Assembly (NCBI GenBank): GCA_963682175.1
Contig: OY821771.1
Coordinates: forward strand, 25,874,201 to 25,938,200
Length of the DNA: 64,000 nucleotides
Reading direction: 5' to 3'
Source: Triglochin maritima
Lineage: Eukaryota > Streptophyta > Magnoliopsida > Alismatales > Juncaginaceae
The position numbers and the translations under genes are program-made. The notes under the pieces were generated by a model, which did no database searches, had not been told where the DNA came from, and saw nothing but the letters and a program-made list of their open reading frames with translations. Positions 1-11,285 of this stretch are shown one piece after another (positions within the stretch are counted from its first letter, which is position 1; each line of letters begins with the position of its first letter).

Positions 1-25
1 CACAATTTCCAGGTGGTTTGAGGAG
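1..25 (+). mobile_element. Interior of a gypsy LTR, left of element A
   Basis: The 25 bases before element A continue directly into the sequence at 7804 once element A and one copy of its AGGAG duplication are removed. The joined stretch resembles the interior of the gypsy LTR near 46640-46700 (GGGAGGAG followed by CTAGGGAGGTT). So the window starts inside an older gypsy LTR. Only similarity by eye supports this. Confidence 0.5.
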
Positions 26-1217
26 TGATGGGATTTTTTTTACCGCAAGTGCACGGTGTCAATGAAGACGTGGCAAGTACGGGTCGAACACAAGGAGGGA
101 GAGATATTGTTATTTTTTGTAATTTTCGATTAAGGAAAGAAAGAGAGAGAAATAAGGTTGGTTTGAGATTTTGGATTTTTAATTTTCTAAAGCAAGAACA
201 ACAAAAACAAACTAAGAATAAAGCAAATATGGATGAGAGTCCAGTGGGTGGGAGTTTAGATATCGGTTTTGTTTAGAGAAATCTGAAACTTATAATAAAT
301 CATATTAGTTATAAAGCATTAGATGATAAATGATTCAACATAAACTCAAGTAATCAAAATATACTAACACAAAATTAAAATAATAACATCATTCTTCTTC
401 TCATCACCCTAAATCCATCACCCCCACCCTTTGGAGAGAGTTAGAAACTCATGGATGGAGGGAAGGAGAAGGGGTCCTAGAGAAACTACAAAAGAAAACT
501 AAAAACACAAAATAAACCAACAGAATTTTATTACTAAAGCATGGAAAAAAACAAGTTCTTCTTTTTCAATACATGATTCGGCCTTATTTATAGCCTCAAC
601 CGGGGATCCCAATACATAAAAGAAAAGTACACGCGTCAATACAGCATTGGTAAAAAATTGAGCGCACGGATCGACTTTTGTGCGGCTAATCCGCCGCATT
701 TTGTACATGGGGTGCGGCGGAATCACCACCTTTTTTGCTCAGATTCGATCTGGATTTTTCGTGTGTGTTTATGGTATGATTTAAATGTCCTTTGAGCGTC
801 TGGATTGATTTCTTTTTCTTTCTTTTGAGCTCCGAATTTATTTCTTCATATATTTGGAGATCCAAATTGATTTTTGTTTAGAAATTCTAAAAAAATAATA
901 TTTAATTTGCAGTCGGGTCCTTGGCTTTTTTTGCAATTAGGTCCTGACTACTTTTGTGCTTAAGTCCTTGGCCTTTTTGTAATTAGGTCTTTGAATACTT
1001 TATGCTTGGATGGACTTCCATTTAAATCCCAATAATCTTGAACTTGGTCTTTATGACAGAAATGAGTCTCTTGCACGCGTCTATGCTCGGGATATGGGTA
1101 ATTTGCATTCAGGTTCTTGTATTCTGTAAATAAGACTAAACACATACCTTAGTAGCATTTATTGATATAAAATTAATCTAAATAAAATACATATGATGCA
1201 ATGTATGCAATGCATCA
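26..1217 (-). repeat. 3' LTR of element A
   Basis: Terminal repeat of 1192 bp, starting TGATGGG and ending GCATCA on plus. It matches 6654-7798 along its length. Near 900-990 it has an extra copy of a motif around TTAGGTCC that is single in the other LTR, explaining the length difference. A TATAAATAAG box on minus lies at 583-592. Confidence 0.92.
583..592 (-). promoter_or_regulatory. TATA box in 3' LTR of element A
   Basis: Reads TATAAATAAG on the sense (minus) strand, about 625 bp into the LTR. The same box is at 7213-7222 in the 5' LTR. It is the likely core promoter and U3/R guide; no transcript start can be seen. Confidence 0.55.
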
Positions 1218-1233
1218 AATACCCCCACACCTA
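1218..1233 (-). promoter_or_regulatory. Polypurine tract of element A
   Basis: On minus, GGTGTGGGGGTATT sits directly before the 3' LTR. This is the expected plus-strand primer position. The same purine run borders the LTRs at 22772, 54680 and 62484. Confidence 0.85.
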
Positions 1234-2295
1234 GATTTTGCTAGTCACTAGCAAAACCGGATATAAGAAAATGAAAATAGGGAAATCCTAACTCACTTTC
1301 GTAGGAATCATGGTTGCACTTAGCTTGTGCAACAATCCTTTAAACCCCTGAGTTTCCTTAGATGACGAGTTTTGTCTCGTGAGGGTTTTCAGTTTACACA
1401 CCCACAAAGTCTTAATTCAACATTTCATTAATAACTCTCAATATCTCCACCTCAACCTTATACATCTCACTTAGAATTCTTGCATGCTCATTACATAAAT
1501 CTAACTCATAAGAAATCTGACTTGGTCTTCATTCCTCCAATATTCACACCACTAACCCTTCTACACATGTTATCACTTAAATTATTTTGCACGCCTCCTC
1601 TGGTGGTGAAGTATCATTCGGATCAACCATGACATGGATCATTCTTTTAACTTTGCGCCTTGAGTATATATTTTTTTCTTCGCGATTCAACACATTTGCT
1701 TTTTTGACACTTTTACCCTTTTTTTTGCATTCGTGTAGCGAGTTTGGTCGATAATCCCGAGCTGACAGACTCAAGTTACCGGGTTTTAAGATACCCCTAC
1801 GGACCAGTGACTCGAAGACTTGGGCTTTTGTAATCATTTTGCAAGATGTGCTTTCCTCACTTTTACTCCCCTATTATTTTCCTCAAGGCTTAATTGCTAT
1901 CAGAAGTCCACACTTCCCGGTATATTTTCCTCAACCTCTGCTTTTTATCAACCACTTCAAAGATTTGATTCATCCAATTTAAGTGCATACATGTCTTAAA
2001 GGGTAATGAGTTATTTCTTTGGAACTTAGATTTATGTCATCATTTCTACAAGAAGAACTATATAATAAAGAACAAAAACTCAATGCAATTTGTACACGGG
2101 TTTTGGCAGTTCAATCTTAAGCTATGTCATGGAGCATTGAATAATTTTTTTTAAACAACAAAAATAAAATAGATAGATAGATAGATAAACACCCCCTACA
2201 CCTAAATCATGCATTGTCCTCAATGTATGCAAAGATAAAGCAAATGCACTTATTACCTGAGTCAACTGCGGTGGAGGGATTGAATTTGCTTAGAG
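1234..2295 (-). other. 3' untranslated part of element A
   Basis: No coding sequence was recognised between the protease stop and the polypurine tract. A short GATA repeat lies at about 2170-2187 and a second purine-rich tract at 2188-2203. Short stretches (for example the block on AGGAATCAYGGTTGC and TGAGGGTTTTCAG at 1300-1395) recur in elements B and E at 22860-22960 and 62570-62670, so this is conserved element sequence. Confidence 0.7.
2188..2203 (-). promoter_or_regulatory. Second, internal polypurine tract of element A
   Basis: On minus the stretch reads TAGGTGTAGGGGGTGTT, preceded by TTGAGGACAATGCATG. The same arrangement occurs in elements B (24041-24063) and E (63723-63743), about 1 to 1.3 kb from the terminal tract. 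In related plant gypsy elements such a GAGGACAA plus G-run motif follows the end of pol, so it may mark where pol ended. Confidence 0.55.
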
Positions 2296-5200
2296 TCAAC
2301 CATAGTCAGAACTTGATTGAATGTCACCATCTTGGTGCATGTATCCAGTTGAATTGTTCCCCATGTTTCCCTGAGGTAAATATTCCACACCCCTCACATG
2401 TGTTGGTTCTCTTATTTTCTCGAGTGATGGTGGGTGGGTAGATGACTTACTCCCTGTTTTCTCACTTTCTTTTTGATTTTGTGATGATTTATTTGATTCA
2501 GAAATCTTATAGATACACGATCTCATCACAACATCACTTTGATTGCATACTATTTCTGGTTCACTATCAACATGAAAGATATTAAATTCAGCTTTTAAGT
2601 TTCCAAAAGATAGTTGCATGAGCCCATTTCGACAATTTATCCAAGCTTCAGAAGTGGATAAAAAGGGTCTGCCTAGTATTACAGGGATTTGTCTCTTAGG
2701 ATTGACAACAGGTTCAGTGTCTAGAACGATAAAATCCAATGGGTAAATGAAGTCACCAACCTTTATCAAAACATCCTCTACTATACCTCTTGGTTTCTTA
2801 ACAGAGCAATCAACAAATTGAAGGGTTGTCTTAGAGGGTTTTAGTGGACCAAGGTTTAGTTGCTCATAGACAAAGAACGGGAGTAAGTTAACACTAGCAC
2901 CAAGGTCTAGAAGGGCTTTGTTGATAAAGTATCTCCTATCGCACATGAAATTGTGGGACACCCAGGGTCCTTATACTTTATAGGAGATGAGTTGGACAGA
3001 ATATAGCTTATGTTTGCAGTTAAGAATGCCCTCTTTGGTACGTTCGTTTTTCTCTTCTTAGTGCACAGATCCTTTAAGAATTTAGCATAAGCATGTATTT
3101 GTTGAATCATATCTAGGAGTGGAATATTCACCTAAACTTGCTTAAATACTTCCAAGATTTTCTCCATTTGTGCACTTGAGTTCTTCTTGAGTCTATTGGG
3201 GAATGGGGCTTTAGGAACATAGACTCGCTCAGGTTGAGCTATAGGGTCAGGTTGACTAGGTGGGTTGGGCTTTTCAAATTGGACTTCAGGTTCAATGGTC
3301 AGGTCACATGTGGGTGCTTGACAGCTAGATTGATTAGGAGCCCTAGGATTTACCACATTGTTATCAACTTGTTTTCCGGACCGTAATGATACAACTGCAT
3401 TTATTTGTTGGAACGGTCCCTCCTCATGAACCATTTGAACCAGTCTAGGGTTGTTACTTCCTAGAGGTGGTTGATAGGGCTGATATTGATTATTAGGTCT
3501 TGGATTCAGCTCAGGTTGACTTGGAAATTGACCCTTTTCTCTTTCACCTACAATTTGTGCTAGTTGGCTGACTTGTGTTTCTAGCCTTTGGAAAGATTGG
3601 GTGGTTGTTTGCATAAAAGTTTTAACCAAATTTTCCAAGCTTGTCAACCTAACATCATAATCTCCATTGTTACTAAACCCAAATGATGTATTATTTTGGT
3701 TATACGGGTTTGGTTGTTGTCTAGGAGGTTGACCTTGTTTGCTCCATGAAAAATTGGGATGATTACGCCAACCCGGGTTATAGGTTGATGCGTATGGGTC
3801 ATTTCTAGAATGGTTAATGCGGCATTAACTTATTCCAAGTCCGCACAATCCTCCATTATATGACCAGTCTGACCACATCTAGAGCAAGGGATAGAAGATG
3901 CTTGATTCACTAAGGGTCGGATTTTTAGCTCTAGACTTTCCATTCTACGCATAAGGGTAGCTAGTTTTGCTTCAGCAGCTACAGTAGCATCTACAGCTAA
4001 GACACCTGGTTTGGGTTGACTTGCTATTCTAGATCCAATACTCGGGTTATTTGGTGCTCTAGCATTGTCCCATTGCATACTATTTTCGGCTAAATCCTCA
4101 AGAAAAGTCCAAGCATCGTTCTCATTTTTGGACATGAAGTTTCCTTGGCTTATAAATTCTACCATAACCCTAGATGTAGGTGTCAATCCTTCATAAATAA
4201 TTTGGCACCATTGCCATCTCAGAATTCCATGATGAGGGCATTGGGTCAACAAACTTTTAAATCTTTCTAAATAGGAATAGAACGGCTCGCTCTCAGATTG
4301 AACGAATGCAATAATTTCATTCCTAATCCTAATAGTCTTATGGTTGGGGAAATATTTCTTTAAGAACACTTGAACAAACTCGACCCAACTCCTAATAGAT
4401 CTTTCGGCTAGACTATATAGCCATTTCTTAGCGTCGTCCTTCAGTGCTAGAGGCACGACTTTAAGACGCACTGCCTCCTCAGAGATATGCTGGTATCGCA
4501 TATGGGAGCAGATTTCCTCAAATTCTCTAAGGAAGAGATATGGGTCTTCCTTAGAGGTGAACTTGGGCAGCATACTCATGTATTGTGCCTTCAGTTTGAA
4601 GTCGCGACCCGGTATGGTGGGCATAACGATGCACGATGGCGGAGCAACCATCGTTGGGTAGCACTAGGGGTGCACATGGGTCGGGTTGGGTCGGGTTTGG
4701 GCCTCAACCCGACCCAACCCGAAATTTTCGGGTTGGGAAAAAATCCAACCCGAACCCGAACCCGAACCGGTTCGGGTTCAACCCAACCCGACCCGAAATT
4801 TTCGGGTTGGGTCGGGTTGAACCCGAATTTGGAAATTTTTGGGTTGGGTTGGGTTGAATCGGGGTTATTTTCGGGTTGGGTCGGGTTTATTTTCGGGTTG
4901 GGTCGGGTTGGATCGGGTTTATTTGGGAAAAAATTTAAAAAAAAATAAAAAAAAATAAAAAAAAATAAAAAAAAATAAAAATCGGGTTCGGGTTGGGTTG
5001 GGTCAACCCGACCCCCTCAACCCGAACCCGACCCGAAAATTCGGGTTTTTGATTTTCCCAACCCGACCCGACCCGAACCCCTCCTCAACCCGACCCAACC
5101 CGACCCGACCAGTCGGGTTCGGGTTGGGTTTCGGGTTGAACCCAACCCATGTGCACCCCTAGGTAGCACCGATCCCTCAGAGTCATAGGCGGGTCCACTA

Positions 5201-5351
5201 CATTCTCACCCATTGGATCCGGGTGAGGTGGTGCAACATGTGGATTGGGGCTAAGCTCCAGACTGGAATCTAGATGAACTCGTGAGAGTCGATTGCGCAA
5301 GTCCCGAACCCAAATCTGAGTGCACCGGTTTGAATCAATTTTTGAATTCAA
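2296..5351 (-). pseudogene. gag-protease gene of element A, split by a hAT MITE
   Basis: The reading frame starts at 5351 on minus, is interrupted at 5161-4665 by a transposon, and resumes at once on the far side. Gag (about 4650-3830) holds the retrotransposon gag domain (KKWLYSLAERSIRSW) and a zinc knuckle CSRCGQTGHIMEDC. A Gln/Pro-rich linker with QVSQLAQ follows. The protease has CPTISC, ALLDLGASVNLLP, VILGRPF and INCRNGLM. A frameshift or stop near 3780-3830 separates gag from the linker, a stop lies at 3131, and another frame change lies near 2940. The coding part stops about 100 codons after the protease, with no RT. The class is Athila-like; the protein would form capsid and process itself. 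Confidence 0.85.
4665..5161. mobile_element. hAT-type MITE rich in CGGGTTGGG repeats
   Basis: The 497-bp insert has inverted ends TAGGGGTGCACATGGGT and an 8-bp target duplication GGTAGCAC at 4657-4664 and 5162-5169. TAGGGGTG-like ends with an 8-bp duplication are typical of plant hAT elements. The interior is almost only CGGGTTGGG and CCCAACCCG words in both senses, around an A-rich core (AAAAAAATA repeated, 4925-4980), so the whole element can fold back on itself. It has no transposase, and the apparent open frames are products of the repeats. Confidence 0.92.
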
Positions 5352-6628
5352 ATTCGAAATTTAAATTCCAAATTCAAATTCAAGAATCAATTGATTTTTT
5401 TTTATAAATTTTTTTTCAAAAATGGAAACAAACAATAGAAGGGGGAAAGATGAGAAAGGAATCCTAATCTAGAGAATTGAGATGAGAAGAGAAAGAAGAC
5501 TCAGATGAGAAGGGAAACTTAACTCTAAAAGATAGATAAGAAGGTTGGTCAGAAGTTTCCTAAACAAGCACGATTCAAACAATCGTAGACCTAATGTAGC
5601 TTAAATCTAGACGACTCCTAATTGGTTGAGTCGAATTGGTTCACTTGATTCACCTCCCCCACTAATCAAACCAAATTGGCCAGGCAATGTATAGCTAGTG
5701 GGGGCACTTCCGACAGAGTCGGTGCCAATTAGACAACCACTTTGCTTGGAAGACTTACGTCAACACAAAAACACTTTCTAGACACCAAATTAAGTTCGAT
5801 CAGCTTCAAGTCATAGCAAGTCAAACCAATCTTCTCCTTAATTGAGTCCGAGTCCTTAAGGGCCAATGTCTAATTGATTTTAATTTAAGGCTTGGGTGAC
5901 ACTTTAGGATTGTGATTTGTGGGCCACGGAAGGGAGATGAAATCCCCACCGTATCTTTTCCTACGGAGTTGCCCTTAAGATAGTTTAATTTAAATCTAGT
6001 AAAGATAGTCAAACATTGGTCTTTAGTTGGGGGACAATTGCAAGGTTGTATGTAAACTAAATTATATGCTTAAATGCAATCGATAAAACCGCGCACGTAC
6101 CTTGCCTCCAGCACTCTTCAACAAAAATAATAATTTGCAAGAATTTAGCAAGAATAATGCAAACAAAACACTATATGATGCATGCACTAAGTCCTTCTAA
6201 TTTTGCCAATTTTTAGGTCAGAGTTGAATTATTGCCAATTATGGAATTTGAGCCTAACACGTGGAGTTCTACAAAAAAGGAAATTTTCTGAAAGTAGAAA
6301 TTACGAGGAAAAAAACAACAATGGTTACCTACGCACGCTCAGTCGGGTTCACCACCCGCTCTCGAAAATTTCCAGTCGCTCTACGCGTCCACCCAGAGAT
6401 GGAGACAACCCCAGAGAAATTTGAAGCCCAGATGCTTCAGACGTGCGGCAGATTCGCCGCGGATTCTTCTTTGGGTGCGGAGATTTCGCCGCCCTTCTTG
6501 CTCCGAATGTGCCCGGATTTCGCCGTGCACTCTGTTGTATCCTAAAACGCAAACCCAAATAGTTAGATCGCACACATGATAAACAAAATAGAATCGAGAT
6601 CACCAAAAATAAATAAAATCTTCGTCGC
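5352..6628 (-). other. Leader of element A between primer site and gag
   Basis: About 1.3 kb without a recognisable gene, as usual for the 5' leader of Athila-like elements. At 5340-5400 there is an AATTCAAATT-rich stretch next to the gag start. The block around 5840-5960 (CCTTAAGGGCCAATGTCTAATTG, GGATGAAATCCCC) corresponds to 27920-28030 in element B. Confidence 0.6.
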
Positions 6629-6647
6629 CTCCCCGGCAACGGTGCCA
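6629..6647 (-). promoter_or_regulatory. Primer binding site of element A (tRNA-Asp type)
   Basis: On minus the stretch reads TGGCACCGTTGCCGGGGAG, six bases after the 5' LTR. TGGCGCCGTTGCCGGGGA is the complement of the plant tRNA-Asp 3' end; this copy has one change (A for G). Confidence 0.85.
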
Positions 6648-6653
6648 AAAACT

Positions 6654-7798
6654 TGATGAGTATTTTTTTACCGCAAGTGCACGACATCAATGAAGACGTG
6701 GCAAGTACGGGTGGAACACAAGGAGGGGGAGATATTGTTATTTTTTGTAATTTTCGATTAAGGAAAAAAAGAGAGAGAAATAAGGTTGGTTTGAGATTTT
6801 GGATTTTTAATTTTCTAAAGCAAGAACAACAAAAACAAACTAAGAATAAAGCAAATATGGATGAGAGTCCAGCGGGTGGGAGTTTAGATATCGGGTTTTG
6901 TTTAGAGAAATCTGAAACTTATAATAAATCATATTAGTTATAAAGCATTAGATGATAAATGATTCAACATAAACTCAAGTAATCAAAATATACTAACATG
7001 AAATTAAAATAATAACATCATTCTTCTTCTCATCACCCTAAATCCATCACCCCCACCCTTTGGAGAGAGTTAGAAACTCATGGATGGAGGGAAGGAGAAG
7101 GGGTCCTAGAGAAACTACAAAAGAAAACTAAAAACACAAAATAAACTAACAGAATTTTATTACTAAAGCATGGAAAAAAAACAAGTTCTTCTTTTTCAAT
7201 ACATGATTCGGCCTTATTTATAGCATCAACCGGGGATCCCAATACATAAAAGAAAAGTACACGCGTCAATACAACATTGGTAAAAAATTGAGCGCACGGA
7301 TCAACTTTTGTGCGGCTAATCCCCCGCATTTTGTACATGGGGTGCGGCGGAATCGCCACCTTTTTGGCTCAGATTCGATCCGGATTTTTCCTGTGTGTTT
7401 ATGGTATGATTTAAATGTCCTTTGAGCGTCTGGATTGATTTCTTTCCTTTCTTTTGAGCTCCGAATTTATTTCTTCATATATTTGGAGATCCAAATTGAT
7501 TTTTCTTTAGAACTTCTCCAAAATAATATTTAATTTGCAGTCGGGTCCTTGGCCTTTTTGTAATTAGGTCTTTGAATGCTTTATGCTTGGATGGACTTCC
7601 ATTTGAATTCCGATAATCTTGAACTTGGTCGTTATGACAGAAATGAGTCTCTTGCACGCGTTTATGCTAGGGATATGGGTAATTTGCATTCAGGTCCCTG
7701 TATTCTGTAAATATGACTAAACACATACCTTAATAGCATTTATTGATATAAAATTAATCTATATGAAAGACATATGATGCAATGTATGCAATGCATCA
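6654..7798 (-). repeat. 5' LTR of element A
   Basis: A 1145-bp repeat, from TGATGAG to GCATCA, followed by the duplication AGGAG at 7799-7803. A TATA box on minus lies at 7213-7222. It pairs with 26-1217. Confidence 0.92.
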
Positions 7799-7803
7799 AG
7801 GAG

Positions 7804-8548
7804 GAAACTAGGGAGGTTGTGGCTGGGTCGTGGGGAGCACGTCGGGTGCATGGCATGCATGATTTTGCTGGTGTTGTGTGTCGCACCTTGGTTGTTGCTG
7901 GATTCATCGCTGCTTGTATGTTGTGGACGTGATTGTCCTGTTAGATTTCGTGATTATTTTCAGGAGTAGGTTGCTGTTAAGATACCACACGTTTATGCAT
8001 ATTTTAGTTGCTGGATTATGCGATTATTTCATAAATTAGTTCATGTTAATATGCCGCGTGATTTTGTATTGTTTAGTTGCTAGATCTATGTGATTATTGC
8101 ATGATTTAGTTGTTGTCAATATGTCATATGCTAATGTATGATTAGTTACTGGATTTTACGTAATCTTCATGTTTAGTTAGCTGTCAATATTTCACATGTT
8201 CATGTATTATTAGTTGCTGAATTTATGTGACATTCATGATTAGATGTTGTCAAGATGTCACATGTTCATGTATATCTAGTTTCTAGATTTATGTGATTTT
8301 TCATGCTTAAGATAAGACATGGACAGATGCACTGTCATTTGCTACAGGACGGGCATTTCCAACTTCGCGATGTAATCACGTAGGTCACTTGCCGCGAGTT
8401 GGGGTGTCAATCCGGAAGACCGTTGTGTGCCAAGCGGCGGGTCACTAGCAAGTGACCCGCTTGTGGATTAGATCAGTATGGCTGGTGGTGAGGTCCTTAT
8501 GTAGAGGGACCAGTATGGCGCAACTATGTAGAGTTGTCGCCTGGATAT
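7804..8548 (+). mobile_element. Gypsy LTR fragment
   Basis: Non-coding. The part at 8310-8548 (CATTTGCTACAGGACG, CTTGCCGCGAGTTGGGGTGT, AAGTGACCCGCTTGTGGATTAGA) recurs at 11880-12120, and more weakly at 47790-47960 in the gypsy LTR there. It therefore belongs to a Del/Tekay-like gypsy LTR. It ends where copia LTR sequence begins, near 8549. Confidence 0.65.
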
Positions 8549-8999
8549 GGAAGTTGAATCATAATCTAACTCTCTATACTTGAGCACAGTTGGATATTGA
8601 TATGGAATGGAATGCAAGTGGTGAAGTTTTGGCTTGAGTGTAGAAGAATGAGAGCTTGAAGATGTATAGGATTTGGGACATGAATATGGCATGATAGGAA
8701 GTGTTCAAGTTGTCTAAAACCAATAAATGGGATCCTACGTATAAGCCTTCAAGCAGTACTAGCCGTTGGGGAGTTGGTGAAGAAATGGACCAATGAGAAA
8801 CAAATGTGAAATAAGCTCGGGAAGATTTTAGACCAGGTTCGGTCGGCCATTCATGTAATAGTAGTCCGAGATACTACAAAAGGATTGGTTTGAACTAAGC
8901 ATTCGGTTGACTGAATAGGGTTCAGATCACCGTTCACCAACTTCCAGTAACTATTTTAATTTTCACCCTATTTAATTTCACCGAATTCCATTCGATCAC

Positions 9000-10567
9000 T
9001 GATTGACATCATATCATGCACATATTTGTGTCTTATATCCAATATCTTGAACCTAAACAATGCTACATAACGAGTTTTATGTTTGAGTTTCAGGAATAAA
9101 CAAGATTGAGGAGAAGAGGCATAAAAAGACCTAAAAGAAAGAAAAAGGACTAAGTTGCAAGACTTATGGACTAAGATGCACAAGAGAGGGAACCGAATGT
9201 AAAACCAAAGGGCCATTGAGCAAATGAAGGAACTTCACACCATCATGAGGAGTATTTTGGCAATTCGATTTGGGCTTGAGCTGCAACAACCGACTTGGGT
9301 GCATCAAACATGAAGAAAACAAGCCAGACAACCACACTCCAAAACCAGACCGGATCCAAAGAATATAGACCAACAATGGGCGGTCCAAGACCGCTGATTG
9401 GCGGTCTGTTTAGGTCCAGATCAAATAAAACTTTGTCGGGTCATGTATTAGGGTGTATTTAGTCTATGTTTGGTATGCGTTTAGTCCCATATAGGGGGAT
9501 TGCCCCCGATTGCCTTTTTCTTTGACTATAAATAGAACTCCTCCTTGTTTTGTATTCACCCATTGCTTGGTGGTATTCTCTCTACTTGGAGTAAAATCCT
9601 TGAAGAAAAAACCCAAGGTGGAGAAGAATGCCACTTGCAATGTGAGTCATGTTAATAAAATAATTTTTCTTAGTTTCTTTTAATATTGTCTTGTCTTTTA
9701 ATTCTTGCATGCTTATTTAGTTTAATTTCCTTTCATTTAGCTTCTTTAATGTTTCTTGTTTGTTTAGTTTAATTTCCATTCAATAGAATGTTTCATTTTA
9801 TTAATGTAGGTTGTAGTGTAATGATTAGTTAGTAGTTTCATCTCCATTTGGGGGGTGGAGTAAAATGTGATGTGATTATGTGATGTATTAGGTGTGTGTT
9901 ATCTTAATCCTTTGAATCTTACATGATTTCCATAACCATCTAATGAGATTTCACTCTTGTCTTTGATATGCTAATGCTCTTGAATGAAGCCAAACATATG
10001 CTTAGACTAGTGCACCTATTTTATGGGGAATGATGAAGTGAGGATATAGATGGAATTGATAAAGGAAACATGACTTGTAGTTGCATGTACTTTTGTTGTC
10101 CTTACCTTGGTTGATGTCTTGTATGTTTTAATGATTGTGTAAATCTTATTTCATGTGGAGGCATAATGGGGTTTGGTCTTTATACATGAGTTCATTTAGC
10201 TTCATTCCAATTATTGTGTTTTATGTTTTAATGATATTGTGTTATCTTATTTCATGTGGAGGCAAAGTTGGATTTAGTTTTATGATTTTCATGCACTACA
10301 TGTCGTGATGAGCATGATTGAACATACACACATACACATATCTTTGTATTCACATTCTTTCTCTACCACCTATGTGGTTTAGTTTTATTGCTTATCTTCC
10401 ATTTCCTTTTTGCATTTTAGTGTAGTTTGATCATAACTCCTTTCGCTCCTTTCTTTCCCACTCGCCTTCAAACAAACTAAAGTCGACACACCTCCCTGTG
10501 GATCGACTTCTATTTGCCACCGCTTCAATATGGCCGTGCACTTGCGGTTAATTAAAATGTTCAATCA
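9000..10567 (+). mobile_element. Solo LTR of the Athila-like superfamily, TSD ATCAC
   Basis: The 1568-bp LTR runs from TGATTGACATCAT to TTCAATCA and is flanked by ATCAC at 8995-8999 and 10568-10572. It has the family marks: TTTCAGGAATAAACA, CACCATCATGAGGAGTATTT, the paired GGCGGT palindromes (9368-9408), TATAAATAGAACTCC (9528-9541) and GTGCACTTGCGGTTA at the end. No internal part remains, so it arose by LTR-LTR recombination. Confidence 0.92.
9528..9537 (+). promoter_or_regulatory. TATA box of solo LTR 9000-10567
   Basis: The sequence CTATAAATAGAAC lies about 45 bp after the GGGGGATTGCCCCC motif, the same spacing as in other family LTRs. It is a likely core promoter. Confidence 0.6.
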
Positions 10568-11285
10568 ATCACCGTTCCAAGGTGGACTCAAGTTCGGTTG
10601 ACCATGAAGGGTTCAGTTGACCGAGGTTAGCGTGGGTTTTGCGCTGACAGTTAAGACTCAAATAGTCGTTGGATACAACGGTCAAGTGCCACGTGTAAAT
10701 AGTTGTTGGGTGCCTAAAGCCAAGGACTCAGTTGACCGATAGGCATTCGGTCGTCCGAATTAGAACAAGTCAATTGGGCTCTATAAGTTCGATTAAAATG
10801 TGACCGTTGGAGAAAAGTCAAAAAATAGTCCAAGTCTATTTGGCCGTCCGAAGGTGTTTCAGTCGTCCGTCAGGACAATTCCAGAGAGCATCCTATGGTT
10901 CACTGATGGGAAGGAACCGGTTATTAGATAGCTATTTGGTGGACCAAACTGGGATGGTTTCAGTTGACCGTGAAGGGTTCGGTTTACCGAATCTTGATCG
11001 GACAAAATCTTAGTGCTCAAGTTTACATTAAACCTTATGGACTCAATAAACATAAAGTTACATATCTTGGTCCAATGCTTTGATTGTCTTGAGTCTTGAT
11101 GTCTTTGTCCCAATGCTTCTTTCCTTGATTATCTTGATCGACCTATTAAGATGATTGCAAGTATACAAGTATGTATATGCAATGCATGTAATCGTGTTTG
11201 CTCACTTTGATTGATTAGGTAGATTAATTAAGATTAGTTTGATTGATCATCAAAATTAATAGGGATTAAGGTCCAAAAGCCAACA

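Larger units (their letters stand above)
26..7798 (-). mobile_element. Element A: complete Athila-like LTR retrotransposon without RT
   Basis: Both ends are LTRs starting TGATG and ending CATCA, flanked by the 5-bp duplication AGGAG (21-25 and 7799-7803). Read on minus: 5' LTR 6654-7798, primer site at 6629-6647, leader, gag-protease, UTR, polypurine tract at 1218-1233, 3' LTR 26-1217. The protease with DLGASVN and the gag type point to the Athila branch of Ty3-gypsy. Reverse transcriptase, RNase H and integrase are absent, so it was non-autonomous. The LTRs differ at about 30-35 sites plus a roughly 46-bp indel (about 3% by eye), clearly older than element B. A hAT MITE later split gag. Confidence 0.93.
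8549..11285 (-). mobile_element. Truncated copia LTR, split by a solo LTR
   Basis: The arms 8549-8999 and 10573-11285 match the copia LTR at 37270-38411: CTTGAGCACA, TTGGCTTGAG, AGCCGTTGG, many GGTCGACCG-like words (TTCGGTCGGCC, CAGTTGACCG), and the end AAGGTCCAAAAGCCAACA. Like that LTR, its sense strand is minus. The part corresponding to 36903-37260 is missing. Solo LTR 9000-10567 interrupts it. Confidence 0.7.

Noticed and set aside
4487..4948. Open frames rich in Gly, Asn, Pro and Thr inside the hAT MITE
   Set aside because: They come from the CGGGTTGGG repeat read in frame. The insert has transposon ends and a TSD, and no start or codon pattern of a gene.
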